The position numbers were made by a program, and so were the translations under genes. DNA of 63,768 nt from Ferrovum sp. (GTDB taxonomy: Bacteria; Pseudomonadota; Gammaproteobacteria; Burkholderiales; Ferrovaceae): NCBI GenBank assembly GCA_010435995.1, contig JAAGNR010000084.1:1-63768 (forward strand). Reading direction: 5' to 3'. Position 1 is the stretch's first letter, and each line of letters opens with the position of its first letter. The notes beneath the pieces were generated by a model. It did no database searches. It had not been told where the DNA came from and saw only the letters and a list, made by a program, of their open reading frames with translations. Shown in pieces: positions 25,542 through 33,769 of the stretch.

Positions 25542-26258
25542 ATGTATACGGCCACGGGTCTGGAAGACAAGGGTGAATGTTTGAAATCTTTTGCGCCTTT
25601 GGTCAAGCGCATTGCTCATCATTTGATGGCCAAATTGCCGAGTAGTGTAGAAGTGGATGATTTGATTCAGGCCGGTATGATGGGTTTGCTGGAAGCGTCG
25701 GAGCGTTATGATGAGCTGCGTGGAGCACAATTCGAGACCTATGCGGGACAGAGGATTCGCGGGGCCATGCTCGACGAATTGCGTCAGTCCGATTGGTTGC
25801 CGCGCAATTTGCGGCGGGATACCAAACGCATCGAACAGGCCATCAGTCGCTTACAGCAAAGACAGGGCAAGCCGCCCACAGAATCGGAAGTGGCGCGGGA
25901 AATGGGAATGAATTTGTCAGACTACCAAGAGATGTTGTTTGAAGCGCGTGGAGCGCAGTTGTTGTATTACGAAGATTTCCGCGAACAGGACGGCGAAGAG
26001 TCTTTCTTTGATCGTCATCAGTTGGGTCATGAACCCGATCCCATGGCGATATTGGGCAGTCAACGGTTTCAGGAAGCATTGGTTGGTGCTATTGAGGAGT
26101 TGCCTGAGCGTGAGCGAATGATGATGGGAATGCACTATGAGCAGGAGATGAATTTGAAAGAGATTGGTGAAGTGTTCGGGGTCAGCGAATCCCGTGTCAG
26201 TCAGATTCATACCCAAGCCGTAACCCGTCTGCGCAGTCGCCTTAAGGGGCATGGTTAA
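25542..26258 (+). CDS. fliA: RNA polymerase sigma factor for flagellar operons (sigma-28)
   Basis: FliA directs transcription of late flagellar genes and is held inactive by FlgM. The start at 25542 has AAGGG upstream and gives 238 residues. Region 2 (VDDLIQAGMMGLLEASERYD, FETYAGQRIRGAMLDELR), region 3 and the region 4 helix-turn-helix (LKEIGEVFGVSESRVSQIH) are intact. The promoter consensus it should read occurs upstream of flgM, flgK and flhD, and with one mismatch upstream of fliC. Confidence 0.98.
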   Translation: MYTATGLEDKGECLKSFAPLVKRIAHHLMAKLPSSVEVDDLIQAGMMGLLEASERYDELRGAQFETYAGQRIRGAMLDELRQSDWLPRNLRRDTKRIEQAISRLQQRQGKPPTESEVAREMGMNLSDYQEMLFEARGAQLLYYEDFREQDGEESFFDRHQLGHEPDPMAILGSQRFQEALVGAIEELPERERMMMGMHYEQEMNLKEIGEVFGVSESRVSQIHTQAVTRLRSRLKGHG

Positions 26259-26260
26259 AC

Positions 26261-27001
26261 GTGGATATTCTCAGTATTTTTGGGTTGGTTTGCGCCATTT
26301 TGGCCGTTCTCGGGGGACAATGGCTGGAAGGTGGTTCCCTGGGGACCCTGTTTCAGTTGACGGCATTTGTGATTGTCATGGGGGGTACGCTTGGGGCAGT
26401 GTTTATTCAAACTCCATTGCCGGTTTTTGCTTTATCGTTGCGCATGGTGGTTTGGGTATGGTGGAAGCCCTCTTTCAAGACGCGTGAATTGCAGTTGCAA
26501 ATCGTGGAGTGGAGCAAAATTGCGCGGCGTGATGGTTTGCTGGCTCTGGAAGTTCAGGTGGCCGCTCAAACCGACCCGCTGGTGATGAAGGGCTTGCAAA
26601 TGCTGGCGGATGGCTTTGATGCGCAGCGCATTCGGGATGTGCTACTGGTGGATATCCAGACCTATGAGCGTCTGCGTTGGCCGGCGGCGCGCCTTTGGGA
26701 ACAAGCTGCCGGTTATGCGCCCACCATTGGTATGTTGGGCGCGGTACTTGGGTTGGTGCAAGTCATGGAACGGTTGGGCGAACCCTCCAAGTTGGGTGCG
26801 GGGATTGCCGTAGCATTTATTTCCACAGTCTATGGGGTGGGGTTTGCCAACCTGCTTTTTTTCCCCATTGCCAATAAGTTGAAATTGTTGATCCAACAAC
26901 AGATCGCCACTTATGAAATGGTTGTGGACGGACTGATGTTGATCGCTCACGGCGAGAACCCGCACTTTGTCAAAGGCAAGCTCGAAGGATATCTTTCCTG
27001 A
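26261..27001 (+). CDS. motC: Second stator subunit, MotC (MotA paralogue)
   Basis: A 246-residue MotA/TolQ-family protein with four membrane segments and a shorter cytoplasmic loop than the motA product in this window, like MotC of Pseudomonas. The GTG start at 26261 directly follows fliA (two bases apart), with AAGGGG upstream. The pore-lining region AAGYAPTIGMLGAVLGLVQVM carries the conserved proline. It pairs with motD and gives the cell two stator sets; which ion each uses is not visible. Confidence 0.93.
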   Translation: MDILSIFGLVCAILAVLGGQWLEGGSLGTLFQLTAFVIVMGGTLGAVFIQTPLPVFALSLRMVVWVWWKPSFKTRELQLQIVEWSKIARRDGLLALEVQVAAQTDPLVMKGLQMLADGFDAQRIRDVLLVDIQTYERLRWPAARLWEQAAGYAPTIGMLGAVLGLVQVMERLGEPSKLGAGIAVAFISTVYGVGFANLLFFPIANKLKLLIQQQIATYEMVVDGLMLIAHGENPHFVKGKLEGYLS

Positions 27002-27773
27002 GTTGGAGCGGCGCACGCGCCGCGCTGACCGGGATCACAGTGAGCACCGCTGGTTGGTGTCTTATGCGGACTTCATCACCTTGCTGTTTGCCTTTTTCGT
27101 GGTGATGTACGCCATTTCATCGGTCAACGAAAGCAAGTACAAACGCTTCAACAGCGCCATCAACAGTGCATTCAAAGGTATCAATGATGGGACCCCCGGA
27201 GTTTTGCAAATTGAACAGGACTCGGTGCTGCAGTCGCTGATCGATAAACGGAACCAGCAGTGGGTTGAATCTCAGCGGTTGCAGCAGCAGGCGCTGCACA
27301 ACATGCTGAATGACCTTAATCGGGTGTTGGCCCCTTTGGTCAAGCGCGGGATGGTTACCGTTCAACAGAGCGGGCGTGGTATCGTCATAGACATGAATGT
27401 GCAGGTGTTGTTTCAGGAAGGAGAGGCGGAATTGCAATTGCAAGCGGTGCAGCCCCTGGATGAAGTGGCTAAGGTATTGAGTGAAAACACTTTAGCCATA
27501 GAAGTTAAGGGCCATACCGATAATATTCCCATCAGCACCCCCCGGTACCCTTCGAATTGGGAGTTGTCTACGGCACGGGCCAGTCGGGTGGTGCGACTGT
27601 TCATTGATGACGGAGTGGCCAGCGCGCGTTTGACGGCGGCGGGGGTGGCTGAGAATGATCCGCTGGTGGCAGGGGATACTCCCGAAGACCGTGCCCGCAA
27701 TCGGAGGGTGACGGTGACGGTACTGACTCCCCAGGTTAAGCCCATGGAACAGGGAGATTTTTGGGGGCATTGA
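26967..27773 (+). CDS. motD: Second stator subunit, MotD (MotB paralogue)
   Basis: 268 residues if started at the TTG at 26967, overlapping motC by 35 bases. A second TTG at 27003, just after the motC stop, would give 256 residues and an N terminus closer in length to known MotD proteins. No ATG or GTG is available before the membrane helix, so the exact start is unsure. It shows WLVSYADFITLLFAFFVVMYAISS (ion-binding Asp) and an OmpA-like peptidoglycan domain (VKGHTDNIPI, NRRVTVTVL). It converges with flgN seven bases away. Confidence 0.93.
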   Translation: MSKASSKDIFPELERRTRRADRDHSEHRWLVSYADFITLLFAFFVVMYAISSVNESKYKRFNSAINSAFKGINDGTPGVLQIEQDSVLQSLIDKRNQQWVESQRLQQQALHNMLNDLNRVLAPLVKRGMVTVQQSGRGIVIDMNVQVLFQEGEAELQLQAVQPLDEVAKVLSENTLAIEVKGHTDNIPISTPRYPSNWELSTARASRVVRLFIDDGVASARLTAAGVAENDPLVAGDTPEDRARNRRVTVTVLTPQVKPMEQGDFWGH

Positions 27774-27780
27774 GTCGTTT

Positions 27781-28224
27781 CTAGCCTTGACCGAGGGTAC
27801 GACCACTTCCCGTAGGAGGGCGACTTTGTCCGTCCGGACCATAGAGCGTGGCGGTTTGTGCTGCTTGTTGGAGGACAGTCAGGGCTTGCTGGTTATGCCG
27901 CAGACGAATCTGGATCAATTCTCCATTGGTGCGGTTGGTTTGTTCGGCAATTTGGGCGCGAGTTTGTATGGAAGCGAGGCGCCCCGCGACAGTGGTATCA
28001 TCGGCAGGTGTGGTGGGGGTGTGGCGGCGTAAGTGGGAGAGATGCAATAATTCATTGGCCAGACGCGTCTTTTCTTCAGCCAATGCCAGTAGAGGTAAGG
28101 TTTCTCCGGCAAGTAAAAGCCTCTGCTCTTCTACCAGAATGCGATTAAAGTTTTCCAGGGCCAGATCTTCGTTTTCTACCGCCACTGTCCAAGGGGACGA
28201 TGGGGGAGTCACTACCGTAACCAT
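27781..28224 (-). CDS. flgN: Flagellar export chaperone FlgN
   Basis: FlgN guards the hook-filament junction proteins FlgK and FlgL before export. The 147-residue helical protein has the conserved NGELIQIRLRHNQQALTVL stretch followed by LYGPDGQ, typical of beta- and gammaproteobacterial FlgN. It follows flgM by six bases and its clients flgK and flgL are in this window. Confidence 0.9.
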   Translation of the reverse strand: MVTVVTPPSSPWTVAVENEDLALENFNRILVEEQRLLLAGETLPLLALAEEKTRLANELLHLSHLRRHTPTTPADDTTVAGRLASIQTRAQIAEQTNRTNGELIQIRLRHNQQALTVLQQAAQTATLYGPDGQSRPPTGSGRTLGQG

Positions 28225-28230
28225 GAAGGA

Positions 28231-28569
28231 TCAATGACCTCCGCCTGCCTGCTGAATCAGGTTGGTGACGGAAGTGATCAATCCTTGGGCTACGGCATGG
28301 GCATTGACTTGAAAACGTCCTTCACTGATGGCTTGACGTACGGCAGATACTTTACTAAGGTCAACGCTGGGCGCGGAGGCTACAGCACTTTGCAGTTGAT
28401 TGGTACTTCCCCCGATGTGAACGGTAGTACCGGCGGAAGCCGAAGCCCCCGAGGTCGGGGCCTGATGGGTTGTTCCCGCGTTGCCGGACGAGGGTGACCC
28501 TGTGGGTCGTGCTCCTCCATCCCGAACGGGTGGTGCGGTGGTGGATTTGATGGTCTTATCGATTTTCAC
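28231..28569 (-). CDS. flgM: Anti-sigma-28 factor FlgM
   Basis: FlgM binds FliA until the hook is finished and FlgM is secreted. 112 residues: MKIDKTIK start, a disordered Gly/Ser/Thr-rich first half, and a C-terminal helix region (VSAVRQAISEGRFQVNAHAVAQGLI) that matches the sigma-binding part. An exact sigma-28 promoter lies 34 bases upstream, giving the classic negative autoregulation. Confidence 0.94.
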   Translation of the reverse strand: MKIDKTIKSTTAPPVRDGGARPTGSPSSGNAGTTHQAPTSGASASAGTTVHIGGSTNQLQSAVASAPSVDLSKVSAVRQAISEGRFQVNAHAVAQGLITSVTNLIQQAGGGH

Positions 28570-28602
28570 GGGAGCCTCCCAAATACAGCTGTCATGGTCC
28601 AG

Positions 28603-28629
28603 TTATCGGCGCAATGTACCAGAACTTTA
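28603..28629 (-). promoter_or_regulatory. Sigma-28 promoter of flgM-flgN
   Basis: On the minus strand TAAA (28629-28626), 15 bases, GCCGATAA (28610-28603): an exact consensus match, with a leader of about 27 bases to the flgM start. This is where FliA control of flgM is expected from enteric bacteria. The rest of the 219-bp gap to the ParA-like gene shows no clear plus-strand promoter. Confidence 0.85.
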
Positions 28630-28788
28630 GTCCGTTTTTCAGTTTATTTCTATGAGCATGATTCTACACCGATTTGCGCAAAGTGGAGAAACGTGGAAAA
28701 AGGGCGTCATTTCGAGGTTTCGATCGTTGATCAAAGCCTGCATAATCGATTCACGGAGGGTGTCTCCTCCCGTAAACGAGGGGTGTCC

Positions 28789-29556
28789 ATGGGGGTGATC
28801 GCGGTATTTAATCAGAAGGGAGGGGTGGGCAAGACCACTACCTGCCTCAATCTGGCTGCCGCTTGGGTGCGTGAGGGGATGCGTCCCATGTTGCTGGACC
28901 TCGATCCGCAGGGGAATTTGAGCCTGGCAAGTGGAGTGGTGCCGCAGAAGGGGATGGGCATGGCGGCATTTTTTCAACGCCAGATCCCGCTGTTGCGTTT
29001 GGTACAAGGGGCCTCCGCAGGGTGGGGCATCATTCCTGCTTCAGCCGAGTTGTCCAAAGTGGATGCTTTGCAGGGCAGTGATCCGAAGGCGGCTACTTTG
29101 CTGAGTCGTGGGATGAATGCCGAAGTTAGGCAGCATAGCCCCATCTTGATCGACTGTTGTCCCAGTCTGGGCGTTTTGACGCTCAATGCGCTGTTGGCGG
29201 CGGATCGAGTATTGATTCCAGTGGCAGCAGATTATCTATCGCTCCAGGGGGTTCATCGTCTGGAGCAGGCCCTCAGTGTTCTCGAACAACGGATGAAATG
29301 GAAGTATCCGCGGCGCATTGTCGTCACCCGATTTAACCCACGCCGCAAACTGGCATTTGATGTGGATAGAGCGTTGCGTGACAGTTATGGAGAGCAGGTA
29401 TGCCGTACCCGCATCAGTGAGAATGCGGCCTTGGCCACCAGTCCGTCACTGGGTCAGGATGTGTTTCACTATGCCCCCCAAAGTGGTGGGGCGGCGGATT
29501 ACGCTGCTTTGGCCAAGGAATTGGAAGAAGCAGGATTTTTGCAGGCTGCCCGGTAA
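28789..29556 (+). CDS. ParA-family ATPase without a ParB partner
   Basis: A 255-residue ParA/Soj-type ATPase with an intact deviant Walker A NQKGGVGKTTT (about residues 8-18), LLDLDPQGN (Walker A'), ILIDCCPSLG (Walker B) and a C-terminal basic region (VVTRFNPRRKLAFDV) that may bind DNA. The start at 28789 follows GAGGGG; the frame is open 65 codons further but the extra N terminus is not ParA-like. Orphan ParAs near flagellar or chemotaxis genes place chemoreceptor arrays or other cargo at cell poles; a chromosome-partition role is less likely with no parB here. The next gene encodes a membrane-tethered coiled coil, a possible partner. Confidence 0.85.
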   Translation: MGVIAVFNQKGGVGKTTTCLNLAAAWVREGMRPMLLDLDPQGNLSLASGVVPQKGMGMAAFFQRQIPLLRLVQGASAGWGIIPASAELSKVDALQGSDPKAATLLSRGMNAEVRQHSPILIDCCPSLGVLTLNALLAADRVLIPVAADYLSLQGVHRLEQALSVLEQRMKWKYPRRIVVTRFNPRRKLAFDVDRALRDSYGEQVCRTRISENAALATSPSLGQDVFHYAPQSGGAADYAALAKELEEAGFLQAAR

Positions 29557-29600
29557 CGGAAGGGTAGGCACTTTTTGATCGGACACAGCAGGAGGGCATT

Positions 29601-30347
29601 ATGAGCGCGCTAAGACAACGCCATCGTTATGGAGAAGACCCCTTGACGGGATTAGAGGAAGGATTGGCATCGATTCGGCGAGCACGTTCCGAGATCGAAG
29701 CGGAGACGGTGGCTTATCTGGATGAGCAGGCGCGTTTGCGGGAAGACGCTCAGGTGCGTGAGGTGCCGGTGGATCAGTTACACCAATCCCGTGCGGAAGA
29801 TTTGGCGCGACTGGAAATGGAGCATACCCAGGCAGAGCGTCGGGCCATTGCTGCTATTGAGCAGCGTATGGAAGTGGCGTTACGGGCGATTGAAGCGGAT
29901 AACGCACGGATTTTTGAAGAAGAGCGTGCCACGGTCATGGCCGGCGAGCGCTTGAGTCGGGCGCAGGAAGCCATGGCTTTAGCGCGGACGAGGCAGGAGG
30001 AAGAAGGGCGTCTGGCGCTCCAGATTCGGCAACGCATCGAACAGGAACAGGCCATGCTGGCGCAAGCCCGGCAGCGCATCGATGCAGAACAGGCATTGGC
30101 AGAGTTGGCGCGCCAAAAGGAGTCCGCAGAAAAAAACCTGCGTTTGGTGGTGGATGAAGCGTGTGGCGATATGCGTTGGGCGATTCGGGTTTTGGATCTT
30201 CAGGGGCAGTTGCACCGCACCAAGCACTTGCTCTATGGGGTGGTAATAGGGGGCTTAGTGATGGGGGGAAGTGTCGCCTTGTATTGGGGGTGGCAACTCG
30301 GAGTGGTGGGATTTTATGGAATTAAAGCATCATTCGGGCTACACTAG
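29601..30347 (+). CDS. Tail-anchored coiled-coil protein of unknown function
   Basis: I do not recognise a family. The 248-residue product has a short N-terminal region, a long Arg/Glu/Ala/Gln-rich helix strongly suggesting a coiled coil (about residues 20-185), and one hydrophobic segment near the C terminus (about 210-235, HLLYGVVIGGLVMGGSVALYW), so most of the protein would face the cytoplasm. No signal peptide. GGAGGG precedes the ATG. It lies 44 bp after the ParA-like gene and 57 bp before the diguanylate cyclase, all on plus. A polar or membrane scaffold for the ATPase is a guess from context. Confidence 0.7.
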   Translation: MSALRQRHRYGEDPLTGLEEGLASIRRARSEIEAETVAYLDEQARLREDAQVREVPVDQLHQSRAEDLARLEMEHTQAERRAIAAIEQRMEVALRAIEADNARIFEEERATVMAGERLSRAQEAMALARTRQEEEGRLALQIRQRIEQEQAMLAQARQRIDAEQALAELARQKESAEKNLRLVVDEACGDMRWAIRVLDLQGQLHRTKHLLYGVVIGGLVMGGSVALYWGWQLGVVGFYGIKASFGLH

Positions 30348-30377
30348 TGTCAGAAAAACCCCTATCTTTTTTATAAT
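30341..30377 (+). promoter_or_regulatory. Palindrome and -10 ahead of the diguanylate cyclase gene
   Basis: A perfect 10-bp palindrome ACACTAGTGT (30341-30350) overlaps the stop codon of the preceding gene, and a TATAAT (30372-30377) follows; a GTGTCA at 30347-30352 is a possible -35, though spaced 19 bases. This suggests the cyclase gene can be transcribed on its own. Confidence 0.4.
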
Positions 30378-30404
30378 TTTTCATACGGATAAGTTCCAAA
30401 GAAC

Positions 30405-32117
30405 ATGGCAATCGAATCCAGTCCCGCCGAAATTGCCGGGAAAACCCTGAAAGCCTTGGTGGCCCAGAAATTGGCTCCCACCCCGGAAAATTACTCACGA
30501 CTGTATGCCGAGATCAGCGGCAAACCGGTGGTGCCACGAGCCAATCCCCAGACCCCTGCGGTACCGGAGGTGGCGACCCGACCACCGTTGTCGTGGTCGG
30601 TGATGATCCGTGATCTGTTACGCCAGATGGATTTGCCCCATAAGGGCATGACCGTGTCGCGCAAAAAGGAAGGGGTAGACACGGTGCTGGTGCGCTTTGG
30701 CAACAATCCGGATCTGCTCTATGAAAAATTGCAGGGGTTGGTGCGGTCCTGGGGAACCGCGGCGGCATCGCCAGTGGCTGACGCAATGGATTCCCCTGGG
30801 CAGGGTAAAAATGACGAGGGGCGACGGCCTGACCCAGGATCTGCAGGGGTGTTGTCCCCTGCCACCAGCGGCAGTCTGGTTCCCGTCGCGGTTTCCCCGG
30901 CCCCGGTAGAGAGCTCTGTTGACCTTGTGGTGATGGGGCACTTGCGCGATTTGCTGGCCCAGACGCTGGAGAGCAACAAAGTGATGCAACCCGAATTGGG
31001 CGAAGAAATTGGGGCGCTGGTGAACCAGATTCGAGCTGCCACCAATAGGGATCAGGTGACGGAGATCGCCAAGAAATTGCGCTATTTTTGGGTCAAACTC
31101 GAACTCCGTGGAGGCGACAAAGTCAAGATTCAGGAGGGTTTGCTGAGTTTGCTGCGCTTACTGGTGGAAAATGTGGGGGAACTGGTGGCCGATGACAAAT
31201 GGCTCCACGGACAAATCTCCATTTTGCGCGACATCATGGGGCAGCCCCTGGATAAACGCAGCATTGCCGATGCCGAGAAGAACCTGCGCGATGCCTTGGT
31301 GAAACAAAGTACCCTCAAGGAAAGTCTGGCCGATGCCAAGGATACCCTCAAAAGTCTGATGACCAGTTTCATCGATCGTATGGGGGAAATGACCGAGAGC
31401 ACGGGGGATTACCACGCCAAGATCGAGGGTTATAACCAGAAAATCGGACAGGCGGACAATCTTACGGAATTGGGGCATATTTTGCAGGATTTGATGCAGG
31501 ATACTCGGGTGATTCAAGCCAGTACCTTGCGTTCCCATGAGGAACTGGTGGTGGCGCGACGGCAGGCAGATGAGGCTGGGGAGCGTATTCGCCTGCTCGA
31601 GCAGGAACTGGAGCAGGTCAGTGAACTGGTGCGCGAGGATCAACTCACTGGGACCCTCAATCGCCGCGGCATGGACGATATGCTCCAGCGCGAAATTACC
31701 CGGGCTGACCGCAGCCAGACTCCATTGACCATTGGCCTCGTAGATATTGATAATTTCAAGCTGTTCAATGACTTGCTTGGACATCAGGCTGGGGATCAGG
31801 CGCTGATGCATGTTTCTGAGACCATCAAGGCGGCCTTGCGCCCTACGGATGCCGTGGCACGTTATGGTGGCGAAGAGTTCCTGGTGGTATTGCCCGCTAC
31901 GGGAATTCAGGAAGGTGCGGACATATTGCAACGCCTGCAGCGCTTGCTGGCGCAGAAATTTTTTACCTATAACGGCGAGGAAATTATCATTACTTTTAGC
32001 GCTGGGGTAGCACTGCGTGCGCCCAATGAAAGTGCTGAAGAAGTTATCGCCCGGGCTGATCAGGCCATGTACCGCGCCAAGAGTGCAGGTAAGAACCGCG
32101 TCACCAAGGCAGATTGA
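30405..32117 (+). CDS. Diguanylate cyclase (GGDEF domain)
   Basis: Makes cyclic di-GMP from two GTP. Of 570 residues, about 1-110 form a conserved-looking N-terminal module (AGKTLKALVAQKLAPTPENYSRLYAEISG), 170-400 are predominantly helical/coiled, and 400-570 are a full GGDEF domain: TLNRRGMDDML, DIDNFKLFNDLLGHQAGDQAL, active-site GGEEF (488-492) and the inhibitory I-site RPTD exactly five residues before it (479-482). So it should be active and product-inhibited. No membrane segment is seen; it is likely cytoplasmic. Its position directly before fliC and in the same locus as ycgR suggests control of motility. Confidence 0.92.
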   Translation: MAIESSPAEIAGKTLKALVAQKLAPTPENYSRLYAEISGKPVVPRANPQTPAVPEVATRPPLSWSVMIRDLLRQMDLPHKGMTVSRKKEGVDTVLVRFGNNPDLLYEKLQGLVRSWGTAAASPVADAMDSPGQGKNDEGRRPDPGSAGVLSPATSGSLVPVAVSPAPVESSVDLVVMGHLRDLLAQTLESNKVMQPELGEEIGALVNQIRAATNRDQVTEIAKKLRYFWVKLELRGGDKVKIQEGLLSLLRLLVENVGELVADDKWLHGQISILRDIMGQPLDKRSIADAEKNLRDALVKQSTLKESLADAKDTLKSLMTSFIDRMGEMTESTGDYHAKIEGYNQKIGQADNLTELGHILQDLMQDTRVIQASTLRSHEELVVARRQADEAGERIRLLEQELEQVSELVREDQLTGTLNRRGMDDMLQREITRADRSQTPLTIGLVDIDNFKLFNDLLGHQAGDQALMHVSETIKAALRPTDAVARYGGEEFLVVLPATGIQEGADILQRLQRLLAQKFFTYNGEEIIITFSAGVALRAPNESAEEVIARADQAMYRAKSAGKNRVTKAD

Positions 32118-32125
32118 GGTTTCTC

Positions 32126-32152
32126 TAAAGTTTTCTCTGGGTTGTCCGATAA
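32126..32152 (+). promoter_or_regulatory. Sigma-28 promoter of fliC
   Basis: TAAA (32126-32129), 15 bases, TCCGATAA (32145-32152): one mismatch from the consensus, about 90 bases ahead of the flagellin start. A class III promoter is expected for flagellin. Confidence 0.85.
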
Positions 32153-32242
32153 CGGGTTCAAAGGGGAGGTCATTTCGACCCTCCCAGCGACAGAGGCAAA
32201 GCGGTCGGCGCTGCGCCAGGATAACCCAAAGGAGTCAAGATC

Positions 32243-33688
32243 ATGGCTATTTACCTGAACACCAATATCGTTTCCATGATGGCGCAGAATAATCTGAACA
32301 ATTCTCAGGCTCAGATGGCGACCGCCATTCAACAATTGTCTTCCGGTCTGCAAATCAACAGCGCCAAGGACAATGCTGCCGGTTATGCCATCGCCACCAC
32401 CATGGGCAGCCAGTTGGGGGGCTATGCCCAAGCCACACGTAACGCCAATGACGCGGTTTCCTTGGCACAAACCGCCAGTGGCGCCATGCAGTCCATCATC
32501 AACAATCTGCAGTCCATGCGTAGCCTCGCAGTACAGTCAGCCAATGCGACCTATTCCAATTCCAACCGCACCTCCATGAATGCCCAGTTTCAGCAACTGT
32601 CTTCGGAAATTCAGCGCGTGGCCATGGGTACCCAGTTCAACGGTGTGAATCTGCTGGATGGTACCTTTACCGCCCAGACCTTTCAGATCGGGGCCAACAA
32701 CACCACCAATGATCAGATCAATTTGTCGGGTATCGCCAGCATGCAGGTCGCCGCTCTCGGGGGGGTGTCAACCGGTTCGATGACAACGGGCACCACCGGG
32801 GTGACTACGACTGCCCTTGCGGCGGGTGACCTGACCCTGAATGGTTATCAGGTCGGTGCTTCAGTCGCCGGGGCCGCTGCTGGACAAACCGCAGACAGCG
32901 CCTACTCCATCGCCAATGCCATCAATGCCATCACGGCCCAGAGTGGTGTGACGGCTACGGCCAACGCAACGACGGTGACTGGAACAGCCCCAGTGAGTGG
33001 GGCGGTTACGGTGAGTGGTATGGCCATCAATGGGGTAAGCATTGCCACGGTGACAGGTACGGCAACGGAGACGGCGGCGGGCGCGGGGGCCAATCTGGCG
33101 ACCGCAATCAATGCGGTGTCGGCGCAAACCGGCGTGACGGCCACCGCCAATGCGACCACGGGGGTGCTGACATTGACCGCTGCGGACGGTCGGGACATTG
33201 CTGTGACCGGTAGTACGGGTAGCGCCACGAACTCTGGATTGACTAACGTCACGACCAGAGGCACTTTGGCCCTGTCCAGTACCAACTCCAGTGGGATTGT
33301 CGTGGGGGGTAACGCCTTTGCCAGCGCTGGCTTTGCGACAGCGGGGACGTTCGGGACCACCTCCACAGGTGTCAATACGGTGGCCAACGCCAATGTGAGT
33401 TCCCAACAGGCGGCGCAACAGGCCATTACCACCCTTGATGGGGCAATCAATACGGTGTTGAGTGCGCAGGGGTTGTTGGGAGCCATCCAGAATCGTTTGA
33501 CTTCGGTGGTAAGCAATCTGCAAACGGCGACGCAAAACCTGACATCGGCACAAAGTCAGATCCAAAGTACGGACTTTGCGGCGACCACGGCAACCTTGAC
33601 ACGGACGCAAATCTTGCAACAAGCAGGGACGGCGATGTTGGCCCAGGCCAATGCCATGCCCAATGCCGTATTGACCCTGTTGAAGTAA
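32243..33688 (+). CDS. fliC: Flagellin
   Basis: The filament subunit, 481 residues. The N-terminal D0/D1 part (about 1-165; LNTNIVSMMAQNNLNNSQ, SSGLQINSAKDNAAGYAIA) and the C-terminal D1/D0 part (about 385-481; ALTRTQ-type helix ending ANAMPNAVLTLLK) are conserved. The middle is Ala/Thr/Gly/Ser-rich and holds two copies of a segment with NAI/NAV...GVTATANATT (about 230 and 295), like flagellin IN repeats; this is the surface-exposed variable part. GGAG lies well ahead of the ATG. It is the only flagellin gene in the window, with its cap and chaperone genes directly downstream. Confidence 0.97.
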   Translation: MAIYLNTNIVSMMAQNNLNNSQAQMATAIQQLSSGLQINSAKDNAAGYAIATTMGSQLGGYAQATRNANDAVSLAQTASGAMQSIINNLQSMRSLAVQSANATYSNSNRTSMNAQFQQLSSEIQRVAMGTQFNGVNLLDGTFTAQTFQIGANNTTNDQINLSGIASMQVAALGGVSTGSMTTGTTGVTTTALAAGDLTLNGYQVGASVAGAAAGQTADSAYSIANAINAITAQSGVTATANATTVTGTAPVSGAVTVSGMAINGVSIATVTGTATETAAGAGANLATAINAVSAQTGVTATANATTGVLTLTAADGRDIAVTGSTGSATNSGLTNVTTRGTLALSSTNSSGIVVGGNAFASAGFATAGTFGTTSTGVNTVANANVSSQQAAQQAITTLDGAINTVLSAQGLLGAIQNRLTSVVSNLQTATQNLTSAQSQIQSTDFAATTATLTRTQILQQAGTAMLAQANAMPNAVLTLLK

Positions 33689-33716
33689 TCGGGTAAGCGC
33701 GGTAGAGTAGTTAACC

Positions 33717-33755
33717 GGCCGGTCGTCAGGAATAGTTCCAGGCGCCGGCCTTTCT
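33717..33755 (+). terminator. Possible terminator after fliC
   Basis: GGCCGG (33717-33722) can pair with CCGGCC (33745-33750) across a 22-base loop, followed by TTTCT. The long loop and short T-run make it a weak intrinsic terminator, but the place, between fliC and flaG, is right for one that partly separates the abundant flagellin message. Confidence 0.4.
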
Positions 33756-33769
33756 AGCGAGGGATAATC

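Noticed and set aside
27241-27520. Further GCCGATAA-like motifs (for example ACCGATAA in motD)
   Set aside because: They lack TAAA at the 15-base spacing and lie inside genes without a downstream start.
28789-29556. Chromosome-partition ParA
   Set aside because: No parB or parS-like sequence is nearby and the context is flagellar, so a positioning role is preferred.
32861-33622. Long open frames antisense to the flagellin variable region
   Set aside because: They mirror the repetitive Ala/Thr codons of fliC and have no ribosome site or recognisable product.
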